Part shown: in pieces, positions 18,784-25,203 of the stretch
Layout: each line of letters opens with the position of its first letter
Position numbering within the stretch: the first letter of the stretch is position 1
Assembly (NCBI GenBank): GCA_036258055.1
Contig: DATAEK010000444.1
Coordinates: 1 to 25,203, forward strand
DNA length: 25,203 bases
Origin: DATAEK01 sp036258055
GTDB taxonomy: Bacteria > Acidobacteriota > Vicinamibacteria > Vicinamibacterales > 2-12-FULL-66-21
Reading direction: 5' to 3'
The notes under the pieces: generated by a model
Told to the model about the DNA's origin: nothing
The model's database searches: none
Seen by the model: only the letters and a program-made list of their open reading frames with translations
Made by a program: the position numbers and the translations under genes

Positions 18784-18903
18784 CTACGACACCATCGAGT
18801 GGAGCTCCACCACCTCGAGCGCACCGTTCGAACCGATGCACAGCTCGGCCGCCTTCACCGGGGGATCCTCATCGTCAATCGATGCGTCGAAACCCTCGGG
18901 AAC
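18784..18903 (-). other. Protein-like 39-codon open frame without a clear start
   Basis: The minus-strand frame between two stops reads VPEGFDASIDDEDPPVKAA then ELCIGSNGALEVVELHSMVS, with a composition more like real protein than the Ser/Thr-rich plus-strand frame. The only start is an internal GTG at 18856-18858, with GAGGA a few bases upstream, which would give 24 residues. It may be a small gene ahead of the kinase-like gene, a gene remnant, or chance. Confidence 0.2.
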
Positions 18904-18946
18904 TTACCTTGACACGCTTCCGAAGGCTCTGAGAGAGTACGGCACG

Positions 18947-20635
18947 GTGTCCGCTGAGCCAACCACGTCCGCCACCCAGGGCTCCTCTGTTCCAGTCCTC
19001 TTTGAAGGCGGCGCCAGACGTACCTCCCTCGACGTGAGGCGGTTCCCGTGGATCCGTCCGCTCGCCTGGGAATACGCCAACAACTTTCGCAAGGTTGCGT
19101 CGCTCTACGCGGGCGACCCCACGGCGCCGTCGGCGTGGCAGGACACGATCGGGCGCGTCCAACGACATGCCCGCAATCACCAGGGGATTGCAGACGTAAT
19201 CGCCGCACAACAGGCGAGCAGGAACGCGCCTCCCGAAGCGCGCGAGGCCGCCGCGAAGCTCGCGGAGGCGCGCACAGTCGCGGTCGTGACCGGTCAGCAG
19301 GCCGGCGCGTTCGGTGGCCCGATGTACACCCTGCTCAAGGCGATCACGGCGATCCAGCTCGCACGCCGGACCGCCAACGAGCACGGCGCGCAGGCCATCG
19401 CGATCTTCTGGGTCGATGCCGAGGATCACGATTGGGCCGAGGTCGCGAGCGCCACTGTGCTCGACGAAGTGTTCCAGGCCAAAACCGTCACCCTCGCACC
19501 GCCTGAAGGTGCAGGCGAGATGCCGGTGGCAGCGCTCACCCTCGATGCCCGCATCGACGAGAGCATCAACGAGATGGGGCGCGCGCTGCAGACGACCGAG
19601 TTCTCCGACTGGGTCATCTCATCGCTGCGTGACGCCTACCGTCCGGGCATCCGCATGGCCGATGCGTTCGCACGCTGGCTCGAAGCGCTGCTCGGCCCGT
19701 ACGGGCTCGTCGTATTCGAATCGGCGGATCCCGCCGCCAAGCCGCTCGCGGCCGATGTCTTCGTGCGCGAGCTTCAAACCCCGGGCCGCACGGCGTCGCT
19801 CGCGGCCGCGGCCGGCGAGCGTCTCGCGGCGCTCGGACACGCGGCGCAGGTCCAGCCGCAGCCCGACAGCATCTCGCTCTTCCACCTCAATGGCGGCCGC
19901 AAGCCGATCCGTCGTCAAGGCGACGACGCCGTCATCGGAGCCGCGACAATCCCGCTGACCGCACTCGTCGAGGAAGCGAAGCGGGCCCCCCAGCACTTCA
20001 GCCCCAACGTACTGCTCCGGCCGATCGTCCAGGACACCCTTTTTCCGACGATCTGTTATGTCGCCGGACCGAGCGAGCTCGCGTATCTCGGGCAGCTCGG
20101 CGGCGTCTACCAGCACTTCGGTCCGCCGATGCCGCTCGTGTATCCCCGGGCCACGGCCACCCTGATCGACTCCGCCGCCGCACGATTCCTCAGCCGCCAC
20201 ACCGTTCCGTTCGAAGATTTCCAGCCCCAGGACGAATCCGCGCTCAACCGTCTGCTCGAATCGCAGCTGCCGGCGTCAGTCGAACAGGCGATGCGGGAAG
20301 CCGACGACTCGGTCCGGCGGACCATGCAGCGCGTAGCCGAGGTCATGCCGGCGCTCGATCCGACGCTGGCCGGCGCGGCCAAGACAACTCTCGGGAAGAT
20401 GGAGCACGATCTGAAGGGGCTGCACACGAAAGTGATCCACGCGGCGAAGCGTCGCAACGAAACGCTCAAACGCCAGTTCACCCGCGCGCAGTCGCAGATC
20501 TTTCCGGACGGTCATCCGCAGGAGCGGACGCTGGCAGTGGTGTACTTCCTCAATCGCTACGGTCCCGCCCTGATCGATCGCTTGCTCGAAGAGCTGCCAC
20601 TGGATCTCGGGCAGCACTGGCTGATCACGCTCTGA
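18947..20635 (+). CDS. bshC: Putative cysteine ligase BshC (bacillithiol biosynthesis)
   Basis: About 562 residues, close to the family's roughly 540. BshC adds cysteine to glucosaminyl-malate in the last step of bacillithiol synthesis. Recognisable segments are DVRRFPWIRPLAWEYA (29-44), the signature VVTGQQAGAFGGPMY (113-127), WVDAEDHDWAEV (155-166), VAGPSELAYLGQLGGVYQHFG and a charged C-terminal helical region ending LPLDLGQHW. The start is uncertain. The GTG at 18947 is preceded by GAGAGAG and gives a normal length; the ATG at 18836 would add a Ser-rich stretch that looks non-coding. bshA and bshB are not adjacent; the PIG-L protein in this window is secreted and much larger than BshB. It is divergent from the kinase-like gene and convergent with argH. 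Confidence 0.88.
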   Translation: MSAEPTTSATQGSSVPVLFEGGARRTSLDVRRFPWIRPLAWEYANNFRKVASLYAGDPTAPSAWQDTIGRVQRHARNHQGIADVIAAQQASRNAPPEAREAAAKLAEARTVAVVTGQQAGAFGGPMYTLLKAITAIQLARRTANEHGAQAIAIFWVDAEDHDWAEVASATVLDEVFQAKTVTLAPPEGAGEMPVAALTLDARIDESINEMGRALQTTEFSDWVISSLRDAYRPGIRMADAFARWLEALLGPYGLVVFESADPAAKPLAADVFVRELQTPGRTASLAAAAGERLAALGHAAQVQPQPDSISLFHLNGGRKPIRRQGDDAVIGAATIPLTALVEEAKRAPQHFSPNVLLRPIVQDTLFPTICYVAGPSELAYLGQLGGVYQHFGPPMPLVYPRATATLIDSAAARFLSRHTVPFEDFQPQDESALNRLLESQLPASVEQAMREADDSVRRTMQRVAEVMPALDPTLAGAAKTTLGKMEHDLKGLHTKVIHAAKRRNETLKRQFTRAQSQIFPDGHPQERTLAVVYFLNRYGPALIDRLLEELPLDLGQHWLITL

Positions 20636-20651
20636 CGAGCGTTGATCAGCC

Positions 20652-20711
20652 AATGGTAAATGGCAAAGGGTCAATGGCAAATTTTACCCTTTACCATTTA
20701 CCCTTTACCAT
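20652..20711. terminator. AT-rich repeat hairpin between convergent bshC and argH
   Basis: The left arm (20652-20680, ATGGTAAATGGCAAAGGG-type) pairs with the right arm (20682-20711), which is an exact 14-bp tandem duplication TTACCCTTTACCAT x2. The result is a roughly 28-bp imperfect stem spanning nearly the whole gap, ready to act as a bidirectional terminator. It is strikingly AT-rich for this DNA. A second perfect hairpin, CACAGC-GCA-GCTGTG (20712-20726), sits in the last argH codons. Confidence 0.65.
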
Positions 20712-22165
20712 CACAGCGCAGCTGTGCTCTCTCGTAACGCACGTTCTCCCTCACGCAGCTTCGCGACAGCTTCGCGCATCCACGTCTGATCGCCAGTGAG
20801 GACGGCCCGCGACTCTTCGATGGCGCGGGCAGTTTCCTCCGGTGCAGGGCCGCCGTGCGTTCGACGTACGCGGACGAAATGCGCCGGGCTCAAAACCTCG
20901 GCGAGCGCGGACTCCTCATAGTCGATGGCCGCGCCGGTCACCGATTTCGACACGCGGCTCAGGATGCGGCTCACGGGTGCACCGGGGTCCGCGGACGCTT
21001 CCGACACCACGACTGACGCGATGGCGTGGCTGGTTTTGAATGAAACGCCGTGGTCGCGTGTCAGCGTGTCGGCAAGCTCGGTGATGGTGATCCACCCCTG
21101 CGAAGCGCGCTCGGCGAGCCGTTCGCGATTGAACTCAGCGCTGTTCAGAGCAGCGGTGACGAGCCGCACGGCGCGGGCCGCGTCGTTGAACATCGAAAAG
21201 ACCAGCGGCTGAAGATCGTCCTCGGTGTCCACGATGTCGCCGAAGGGTGTGTTGTGGACGGCCAGGGTGATGGCGCCGGCCTGTCCGAGCGCCTTGCTGC
21301 AAATCGCGCGGGCGTGCTCGAGCGCAACGGGGTTCCGCTTCTGAGGCATGATGCTGCTGCCCTGCACGAACCCATCGCCGAGCCGAAGGTACCCGAACTC
21401 GCGCGTGCACCAGAGCAGCAGATCCTGCACGACGCGGCCCAGGCCGGCCGTGAGCGTCGCCGTCGCCGAGACGCTCTCGAGCAGGTAGTCGACTGTCGCA
21501 ATGCTGCCGTAGGTGTTTCCCGTCGGCGCGTCGAAGCCAAGGAGCTCCGACGTCCGCGCGCGATCGATCGGAAAGCCGGTGCCGGTGATGGCGCACGAGC
21601 CGAGCGGATTGCGGTTCGTGCTCGCGTACGCGGCCCGCAGCCGCACCGCATCCCGCTCGAGCTGTTCGATGACCGCAAGCAGGTAGTGCGCAATCGTCGA
21701 CGGCTGCGCCGGCTGCGTGTGCGTGTGTGCCGCGAAAACATCCTCGCGGTGCCGCGCGGCCAAATCCAGCAGGACTCCGCGCAACTGCGACGTGCCGTCG
21801 ATGAGCGCGAGTATCCGCTCCCGCTGCTGCATCCGGTACATCGTCATGTCGATATCGTTGCGCGACCGCGCGGTATGGAGCCGGCCTGCCGCCTCTTCGC
21901 CGCAGGCCCCGACGATCAGCCGCTCGAGATAGAAGAAGAGATCCTCGTAGGTGCCGTCATAGGCGACGCGCTTGACGTCATCCAGGTCGATCGTGTCCAG
22001 GGCGCCCCTGATGCGACGTGCCTCCTCGCGAGGCACGATGCCCTGCTCCGTGAGCATCACGAGGTGGGCGTAGTGAATCGCCATCAGCGGCGACAGGAAC
22101 TGGGCCTTTGCGTCCTCGAAGTTCTCGTTGAGGACGCAGGCGACGTACTCGGGTGCGAACTTCAT
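20711..22165 (-). CDS. argH: Argininosuccinate lyase (fumarase/aspartase superfamily)
   Basis: 484 residues. The signature GSSIMPQKRNP (269-279) with the catalytic serine is exact; HTARSRND (97-104) and AHTHTQPAQPST (146-157) supply the other active-site segments. The best match is ArgH, which splits argininosuccinate to arginine and fumarate. Two things are unusual: the customary WGGRF-type N-terminus is replaced by MKFAPEYVACVLNENF, and HTARSRNDIDM differs from the usual HTGRSRNDQ. A related lyase with another substrate is therefore possible. No other arginine gene adjoins except carAB, 4 kb away. It follows the PIG-L gene with a 25-nt gap bridged by a 9-codon mini-ORF, and ends at the AT-rich hairpin shared with bshC. 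Confidence 0.85.
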   Translation of the reverse strand: MKFAPEYVACVLNENFEDAKAQFLSPLMAIHYAHLVMLTEQGIVPREEARRIRGALDTIDLDDVKRVAYDGTYEDLFFYLERLIVGACGEEAAGRLHTARSRNDIDMTMYRMQQRERILALIDGTSQLRGVLLDLAARHREDVFAAHTHTQPAQPSTIAHYLLAVIEQLERDAVRLRAAYASTNRNPLGSCAITGTGFPIDRARTSELLGFDAPTGNTYGSIATVDYLLESVSATATLTAGLGRVVQDLLLWCTREFGYLRLGDGFVQGSSIMPQKRNPVALEHARAICSKALGQAGAITLAVHNTPFGDIVDTEDDLQPLVFSMFNDAARAVRLVTAALNSAEFNRERLAERASQGWITITELADTLTRDHGVSFKTSHAIASVVVSEASADPGAPVSRILSRVSKSVTGAAIDYEESALAEVLSPAHFVRVRRTHGGPAPEETARAIEESRAVLTGDQTWMREAVAKLREGERALRESTAAL

Positions 22166-22191
22166 CGCGGTCTCGCGAACGTCGCGAACAT
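22162..22191 (-). other. Nine-codon bridging mini-ORF (MFATFARPR)
   Basis: Its ATG overlaps the PIG-L stop as TGATG, and its TGA overlaps the argH start as ATGA. The arrangement copies that at the kinase-carA junction. Translation is not shown. Confidence 0.3.
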
Positions 22192-24845
22192 CAGTGAAGG
22201 CTAATCAGGTTCGCCATGAGTTGGTACGCGCCGGCCGTCCCCGCTGGAAGCTGCCGCCAGAGCCCGAGGCCGATATAGATCCACCGGCCTTTTCCGACGT
22301 GAGCTTCGACGAGTGCCCCGGTTTTCGGGCCTCGATTGTATTCGAACGGATCCGACAGCCTGACGAGATCGACGTACCGCGGATCGCGATCGCCGAGGAA
22401 GTAGAGTCCGCGCTCCTGGACCCATCCCACCCACGCATCGGGACCGATACGGTTCGGCTTGTTGAAGATCCGGTTCTCCGGCTGAAGAATCTCCACCGGC
22501 GAGTTCTCGTCGGTGACGCGATTGGCCGACACCTTCGCGGGGTACGGCCCGTATTGTGCCTCGTTGAACTCGAACTTGTTGTATTGCACGAGCACGGTGC
22601 CTCCCTGCTCGACGTACTGAAGCAGGCGGTTGTTGTTCGCGCGAAGGTCGGCTCGTCGCTCGTAGGCGCGGACACCGGTGACAATCACGGTGTAACGAGA
22701 CAGATCGCCGGATGCGAGCACCTCGGGAGTGATCATCTCGACACGGGCGCCGATCTGCTCGAGCGCCGCCGGCACCTGATCGCCGACGCCCATGACGTAG
22801 CCAATCCGGGCGTCCGAGTCGACTTTCACGTCGATGACCTTGACCCGGGCGGATGCGGTCTCAGGCACTTGGCGTCGATGGATGTGCGGGTATTCCACGA
22901 CCTGATAGCCAGAGTCGTAACTGCCGCTGCCCTCGCGCACAATCGCCTTGACCGTGTATTCGCCAGCCGCCGCGCCACTCACCGGGACCATGGAGAATCG
23001 TACGGTCGCTTCCTCGCCCTCTCGAGCAAAACGGACCGGCGCCTGCGCCGGTGTCGCGGTCCAGCCGCGGGGGAGGTCCAGGGAAGCCGACCCCGACGCC
23101 GCCCCCTTGTGCTGGTTCGAAATCGTGACCTGCACGTCCCTTCGAGGGCTATCTCGGTCATCCGACTGCGACGATTCCTTTGCCGCCTTCGTAGGCACGA
23201 CGACGATATCGGGAGTGAGGCTCACCGAGAGCGCGGGAACGACCGAGAGCTCCATGCGCTTTTCGCCGGCGACGACGTTGTCGTATCGGTACTGGACCAC
23301 GCGATCGAGCTGAACGTCGGCCCCCGCGAGGGAGAGCGCGATCGTCGCGCGGAAGGGAGACGGGCGAAAGGGATAGCCGAACGGTGCGTCAGGTTCGAAA
23401 TCGTATCGCGCCGCGTCGCGCCGGGGCGTCCAGTAGGGACCGGTGATCCGCGCATTCGCTGGAATCGACGAGGCCACGTCGCACTTGAAGGCGCCATCCT
23501 TGACGGCCTTTCCCGTGCACGTCGTCTCCGTCGTTCCAAATCCGCTGAGGGTCACGCTCTTTACAACTGCGTCCGACGGCCCGTGATTGCCGATGGCAAA
23601 CGAGACCCCGACCGGTTGGCCGCGAATCACAACGCCGTCATCCGCCAGCGCTTCGATCCGCATCCCGAACGCGGTGACGAGCGCGTCCTGGAACTGCGTT
23701 TCCTTACGGGCGAGACGAAAATCGATTTCGTACCGAGCCATGTCGCCGAGCCCGATCGTCGCGAGCTCGGCGCGCAGCGCGCGCACCGCGGCGAGACCGA
23801 ACGCAAGCGGCGCCGCAGTGGCCGACGGACCGTCGCTGCTCAGCGCCCTGGAGGCCGAGGTCACCGCTGCGGCGATAGCTTGAATGCCGGCCGTCAAGGG
23901 CTCGGGCGGGTGAGCGCCGGCAAACGCCGCCAGACCCGGCAACGAGGTGTCGATGCCGTCGAACAGCACTGGCGGTGCGACGCCCGGCTGACCGATGACG
24001 CTGTCCCGCAGCCGGTAGGTGCGATTGGAAGACTGACCCGGCAGCATCAGCAGCTGCGACGTGCCCTGACATTTGTGCATGGAGCGAGCTTCCAGCCCCA
24101 GCTCGCTGTAGGCACGGCCGAGTAGCGGATCGAAGCCGGTGACGTCGACTGTCACCAGATCCCGCGCGGGATTCGACGCTCGTGATGACTGGCCGAAGCT
24201 CGAGGTATCGGTACAGAAAACGCGCTTCGCCTGCCAAGGGCGCAGCCCTTGCGCGATCTGTTCCGGATAGCGCGCCGGGTCGGCCGCGGCGCGATAGGCT
24301 TCGACGGTCAGCCGCGCGGAGGCCTGATGATGCTGGCCGCCTCCTTCACCGCCGCAGAGAAAGCCCGCGATGACGTCGGGTCTGAGCGTCCGGATGTGGC
24401 GGACGTAGTCGCCGACGATCTCGTCATGTCCCCATTTCTCGATCGACTCCTCGACGCTGAACGAGAAGCCGAAGTCCACGGCGCGCGTGAAGAACTGTTC
24501 GGCGCCATCGAAGCGATGGACCGCGAGAAGCTCCTCGGTGCGCAGGACGCCCAGCGATTGAAACAACTCGGGGCCGATCTCGTTCTGGCCACCATCCCCG
24601 CGAGTGGCCGTCACGAGCACGGTCCGCATCCCCTGGCCAAAACCGAGCATCGCGAGTAGTGCATTGTCCTCATCGTCGGGATGGGCGGTCGTCTGCATGA
24701 AGGTGCCGATCGAGGCCAGTTTCCGCAGCTGGAGCTGCAGAGACACGTCATCGGGGAGCTCGCCGACGGGTTGGGGACGGAGCTGACCGCCTAGCGAAAC
24801 AACAAGCGCGAGGACGGTCAGGAGAGAAAGGGGGAAGCGGAACAT
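22191..24845 (-). CDS. Secreted PIG-L family deacetylase with C-terminal beta and GATase-like domains
   Basis: 884 residues. Residues 1-21 look like a signal peptide (MFRFPLSLLTVLALVVSLGG). The PIG-L (LmbE) domain follows with TAHPDDED (53-60), TRGDGGQNE (81-89) and GGQHHQ (169-174), supplying the zinc ligands and catalytic aspartate of N-acetylglucosaminyl deacetylases. The middle (about 400-640) is beta-rich with repeated substrate- or wall-binding character. The last 230 residues resemble a ThuA/GATase-type Rossmann domain (YTVIVTGVRAYERR, GGTVLVQYNKFEF, GRWIYIGLGLWRQLPAG). Such long secreted PIG-L proteins are common in Acidobacteria and Bacteroidetes; their substrates are unknown but are probably envelope or environmental glycans. 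It lies downstream of a TonB-dependent receptor gene on the same strand, which suggests uptake-linked processing, and runs into argH. Confidence 0.88.
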   Translation of the reverse strand: MFRFPLSLLTVLALVVSLGGQLRPQPVGELPDDVSLQLQLRKLASIGTFMQTTAHPDDEDNALLAMLGFGQGMRTVLVTATRGDGGQNEIGPELFQSLGVLRTEELLAVHRFDGAEQFFTRAVDFGFSFSVEESIEKWGHDEIVGDYVRHIRTLRPDVIAGFLCGGEGGGQHHQASARLTVEAYRAAADPARYPEQIAQGLRPWQAKRVFCTDTSSFGQSSRASNPARDLVTVDVTGFDPLLGRAYSELGLEARSMHKCQGTSQLLMLPGQSSNRTYRLRDSVIGQPGVAPPVLFDGIDTSLPGLAAFAGAHPPEPLTAGIQAIAAAVTSASRALSSDGPSATAAPLAFGLAAVRALRAELATIGLGDMARYEIDFRLARKETQFQDALVTAFGMRIEALADDGVVIRGQPVGVSFAIGNHGPSDAVVKSVTLSGFGTTETTCTGKAVKDGAFKCDVASSIPANARITGPYWTPRRDAARYDFEPDAPFGYPFRPSPFRATIALSLAGADVQLDRVVQYRYDNVVAGEKRMELSVVPALSVSLTPDIVVVPTKAAKESSQSDDRDSPRRDVQVTISNQHKGAASGSASLDLPRGWTATPAQAPVRFAREGEEATVRFSMVPVSGAAAGEYTVKAIVREGSGSYDSGYQVVEYPHIHRRQVPETASARVKVIDVKVDSDARIGYVMGVGDQVPAALEQIGARVEMITPEVLASGDLSRYTVIVTGVRAYERRADLRANNNRLLQYVEQGGTVLVQYNKFEFNEAQYGPYPAKVSANRVTDENSPVEILQPENRIFNKPNRIGPDAWVGWVQERGLYFLGDRDPRYVDLVRLSDPFEYNRGPKTGALVEAHVGKGRWIYIGLGLWRQLPAGTAGAYQLMANLISLH

Positions 24846-24994
24846 GTCAGTCGCTAGTCGGTAGTCGGGAGTCGGCAGTCGCAGTCGCCAGTCAGTCGAC
24901 AGTCGGCCGTCAGTCGGAGGTCGGCGGGCTTGACTGACGACCTCGACTAGCGACTGACTAACGACCGCGACTGCCGACTGCCGACTGGCAGCGA
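24846..24994. repeat. Inverted short-repeat array (AGTCGGC/GCCGACT type)
   Basis: The left half (24846-24916) is made of about ten 6-9-nt units of AGTCGGC type and the right half (24945-24994) of their complements (CGACTGC type). At the apex GAGGTCG (24917-24923) pairs perfectly with CGACCTC (24938-24944). A hairpin with arms of 50-60 nt would form in the transcript between the receptor gene and the PIG-L gene. No gene is visible. Confidence 0.85.
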
Positions 24995-25203
24995 CTAGAA
25001 AATGAACTTCACTCCCAACTGCATCAGCCTTTGATCGTATCCGCTCTTTCCAGCGCTGGGGAAATCGGCGCCGTCAGTCGAGATTGGAGAGTTCGGCTGG
25101 CCAGCGGCGTTGGTCGTGACCGTTCGGTTCACGCCCGCGAGGTTCTCGACGTTGAAGAGATTCTTCGCTTCGAAGAAGGCCTCGATCCGCTGGCCTGTGG
25201 ACA
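24995..25203 (-). CDS. TonB-dependent receptor, C-terminal fragment (cut by window edge)
   Basis: The last 69 codons of a larger gene, open to the window edge and ending at TAG (24995-24997). The readable end contains STGQRIEAFFEAKNLFNVEN, then a Gly/Asn-rich loop, and closes with QRLMQLGVKFIF, the aromatic-ending beta-strand signal of outer-membrane barrels. The FEAKNLFNVEN segment and the final strand are typical of acidobacterial TonB-dependent/carboxypeptidase-regulatory-like receptors. The protein should sit in the outer membrane and import large or scarce substrates. It is upstream of, and co-directional with, the PIG-L gene across the inverted repeat array. Confidence 0.8.
   Translation of the reverse strand, partial: STGQRIEAFFEAKNLFNVENLAGVNRTVTTNAAGQPNSPISTDGADFPSAGKSGYDQRLMQLGVKFIF

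Noticed and set aside
17129..18946. Plus-strand extension making an 1168-residue bshC product
   Set aside because: The first 600 codons are antisense to the kinase-like gene, with shadow-type composition; BshC similarity starts near 19030.

Overview
The window is high-GC bacterial DNA. Gene content and style point to an Acidobacteriota genome, most likely of the Vicinamibacteria type. The reasons are a large secreted PIG-L protein next to a TonB-dependent-receptor C-terminus ending in an aromatic outer-membrane signature, a bacillithiol-type bshC, a DUF1844 gene, frequent GTG/TTG starts, and intergenic arrays of short degenerate repeats. The lineage is an inference from these features; no 16S or marker phylogeny was run.

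Layout. Almost everything reads on the minus strand; only mazG and bshC read on the plus strand. From the left, two tRNA genes (Cys-GCA, Gly-GCC) lie downstream of yraN. Continuing upstream along the minus strand are a Clp-type AAA+ ATPase fused to a response-regulator receiver domain, a class III aminotransferase, cysS, a small unknown gene, ribF, a PhnP-like metallo-hydrolase and a DUF1844 gene. The DUF1844 gene is divergent from mazG across only 26 bp, which contain a perfect palindrome. mazG converges on comEC with a 9-nt overlap. Upstream of comEC are carB and carA, and carA follows directly after a large membrane-anchored kinase-like protein with PEGA domains that has lost key catalytic residues. 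That gene is divergent from bshC. bshC converges on argH across an AT-rich hairpin-forming repeat. argH follows a secreted PIG-L deacetylase, and the window ends in the 3' part of a TonB-dependent receptor gene.

How the genes work together. This is mainly a housekeeping stretch: carbamoyl phosphate synthesis (carAB), argininosuccinate cleavage (argH), FMN/FAD synthesis (ribF), Cys-tRNA charging (cysS, plus a tRNA-Cys 4.3 kb away), nucleotide-pool cleaning (mazG), DNA uptake (comEC; yraN is often a neighbour of DNA-processing genes) and bacillithiol synthesis (bshC). No phage, insertion sequence, CRISPR array or defence island is visible.

The less ordinary content is: (i) the Clp-ATPase/receiver fusion; (ii) the probable pseudokinase at the head of the carAB cluster, with an apparent CTG start behind a good Shine-Dalgarno site; (iii) mini-ORFs that overlap the stop codon of the upstream gene and the start codon of the downstream gene at two junctions, plus a related 29-codon ORF after carB; (iv) a symmetric, apparently leaderless divergent promoter; and (v) four intergenic short-repeat arrays, each with a different unit, three of them folding into long imperfect hairpins.
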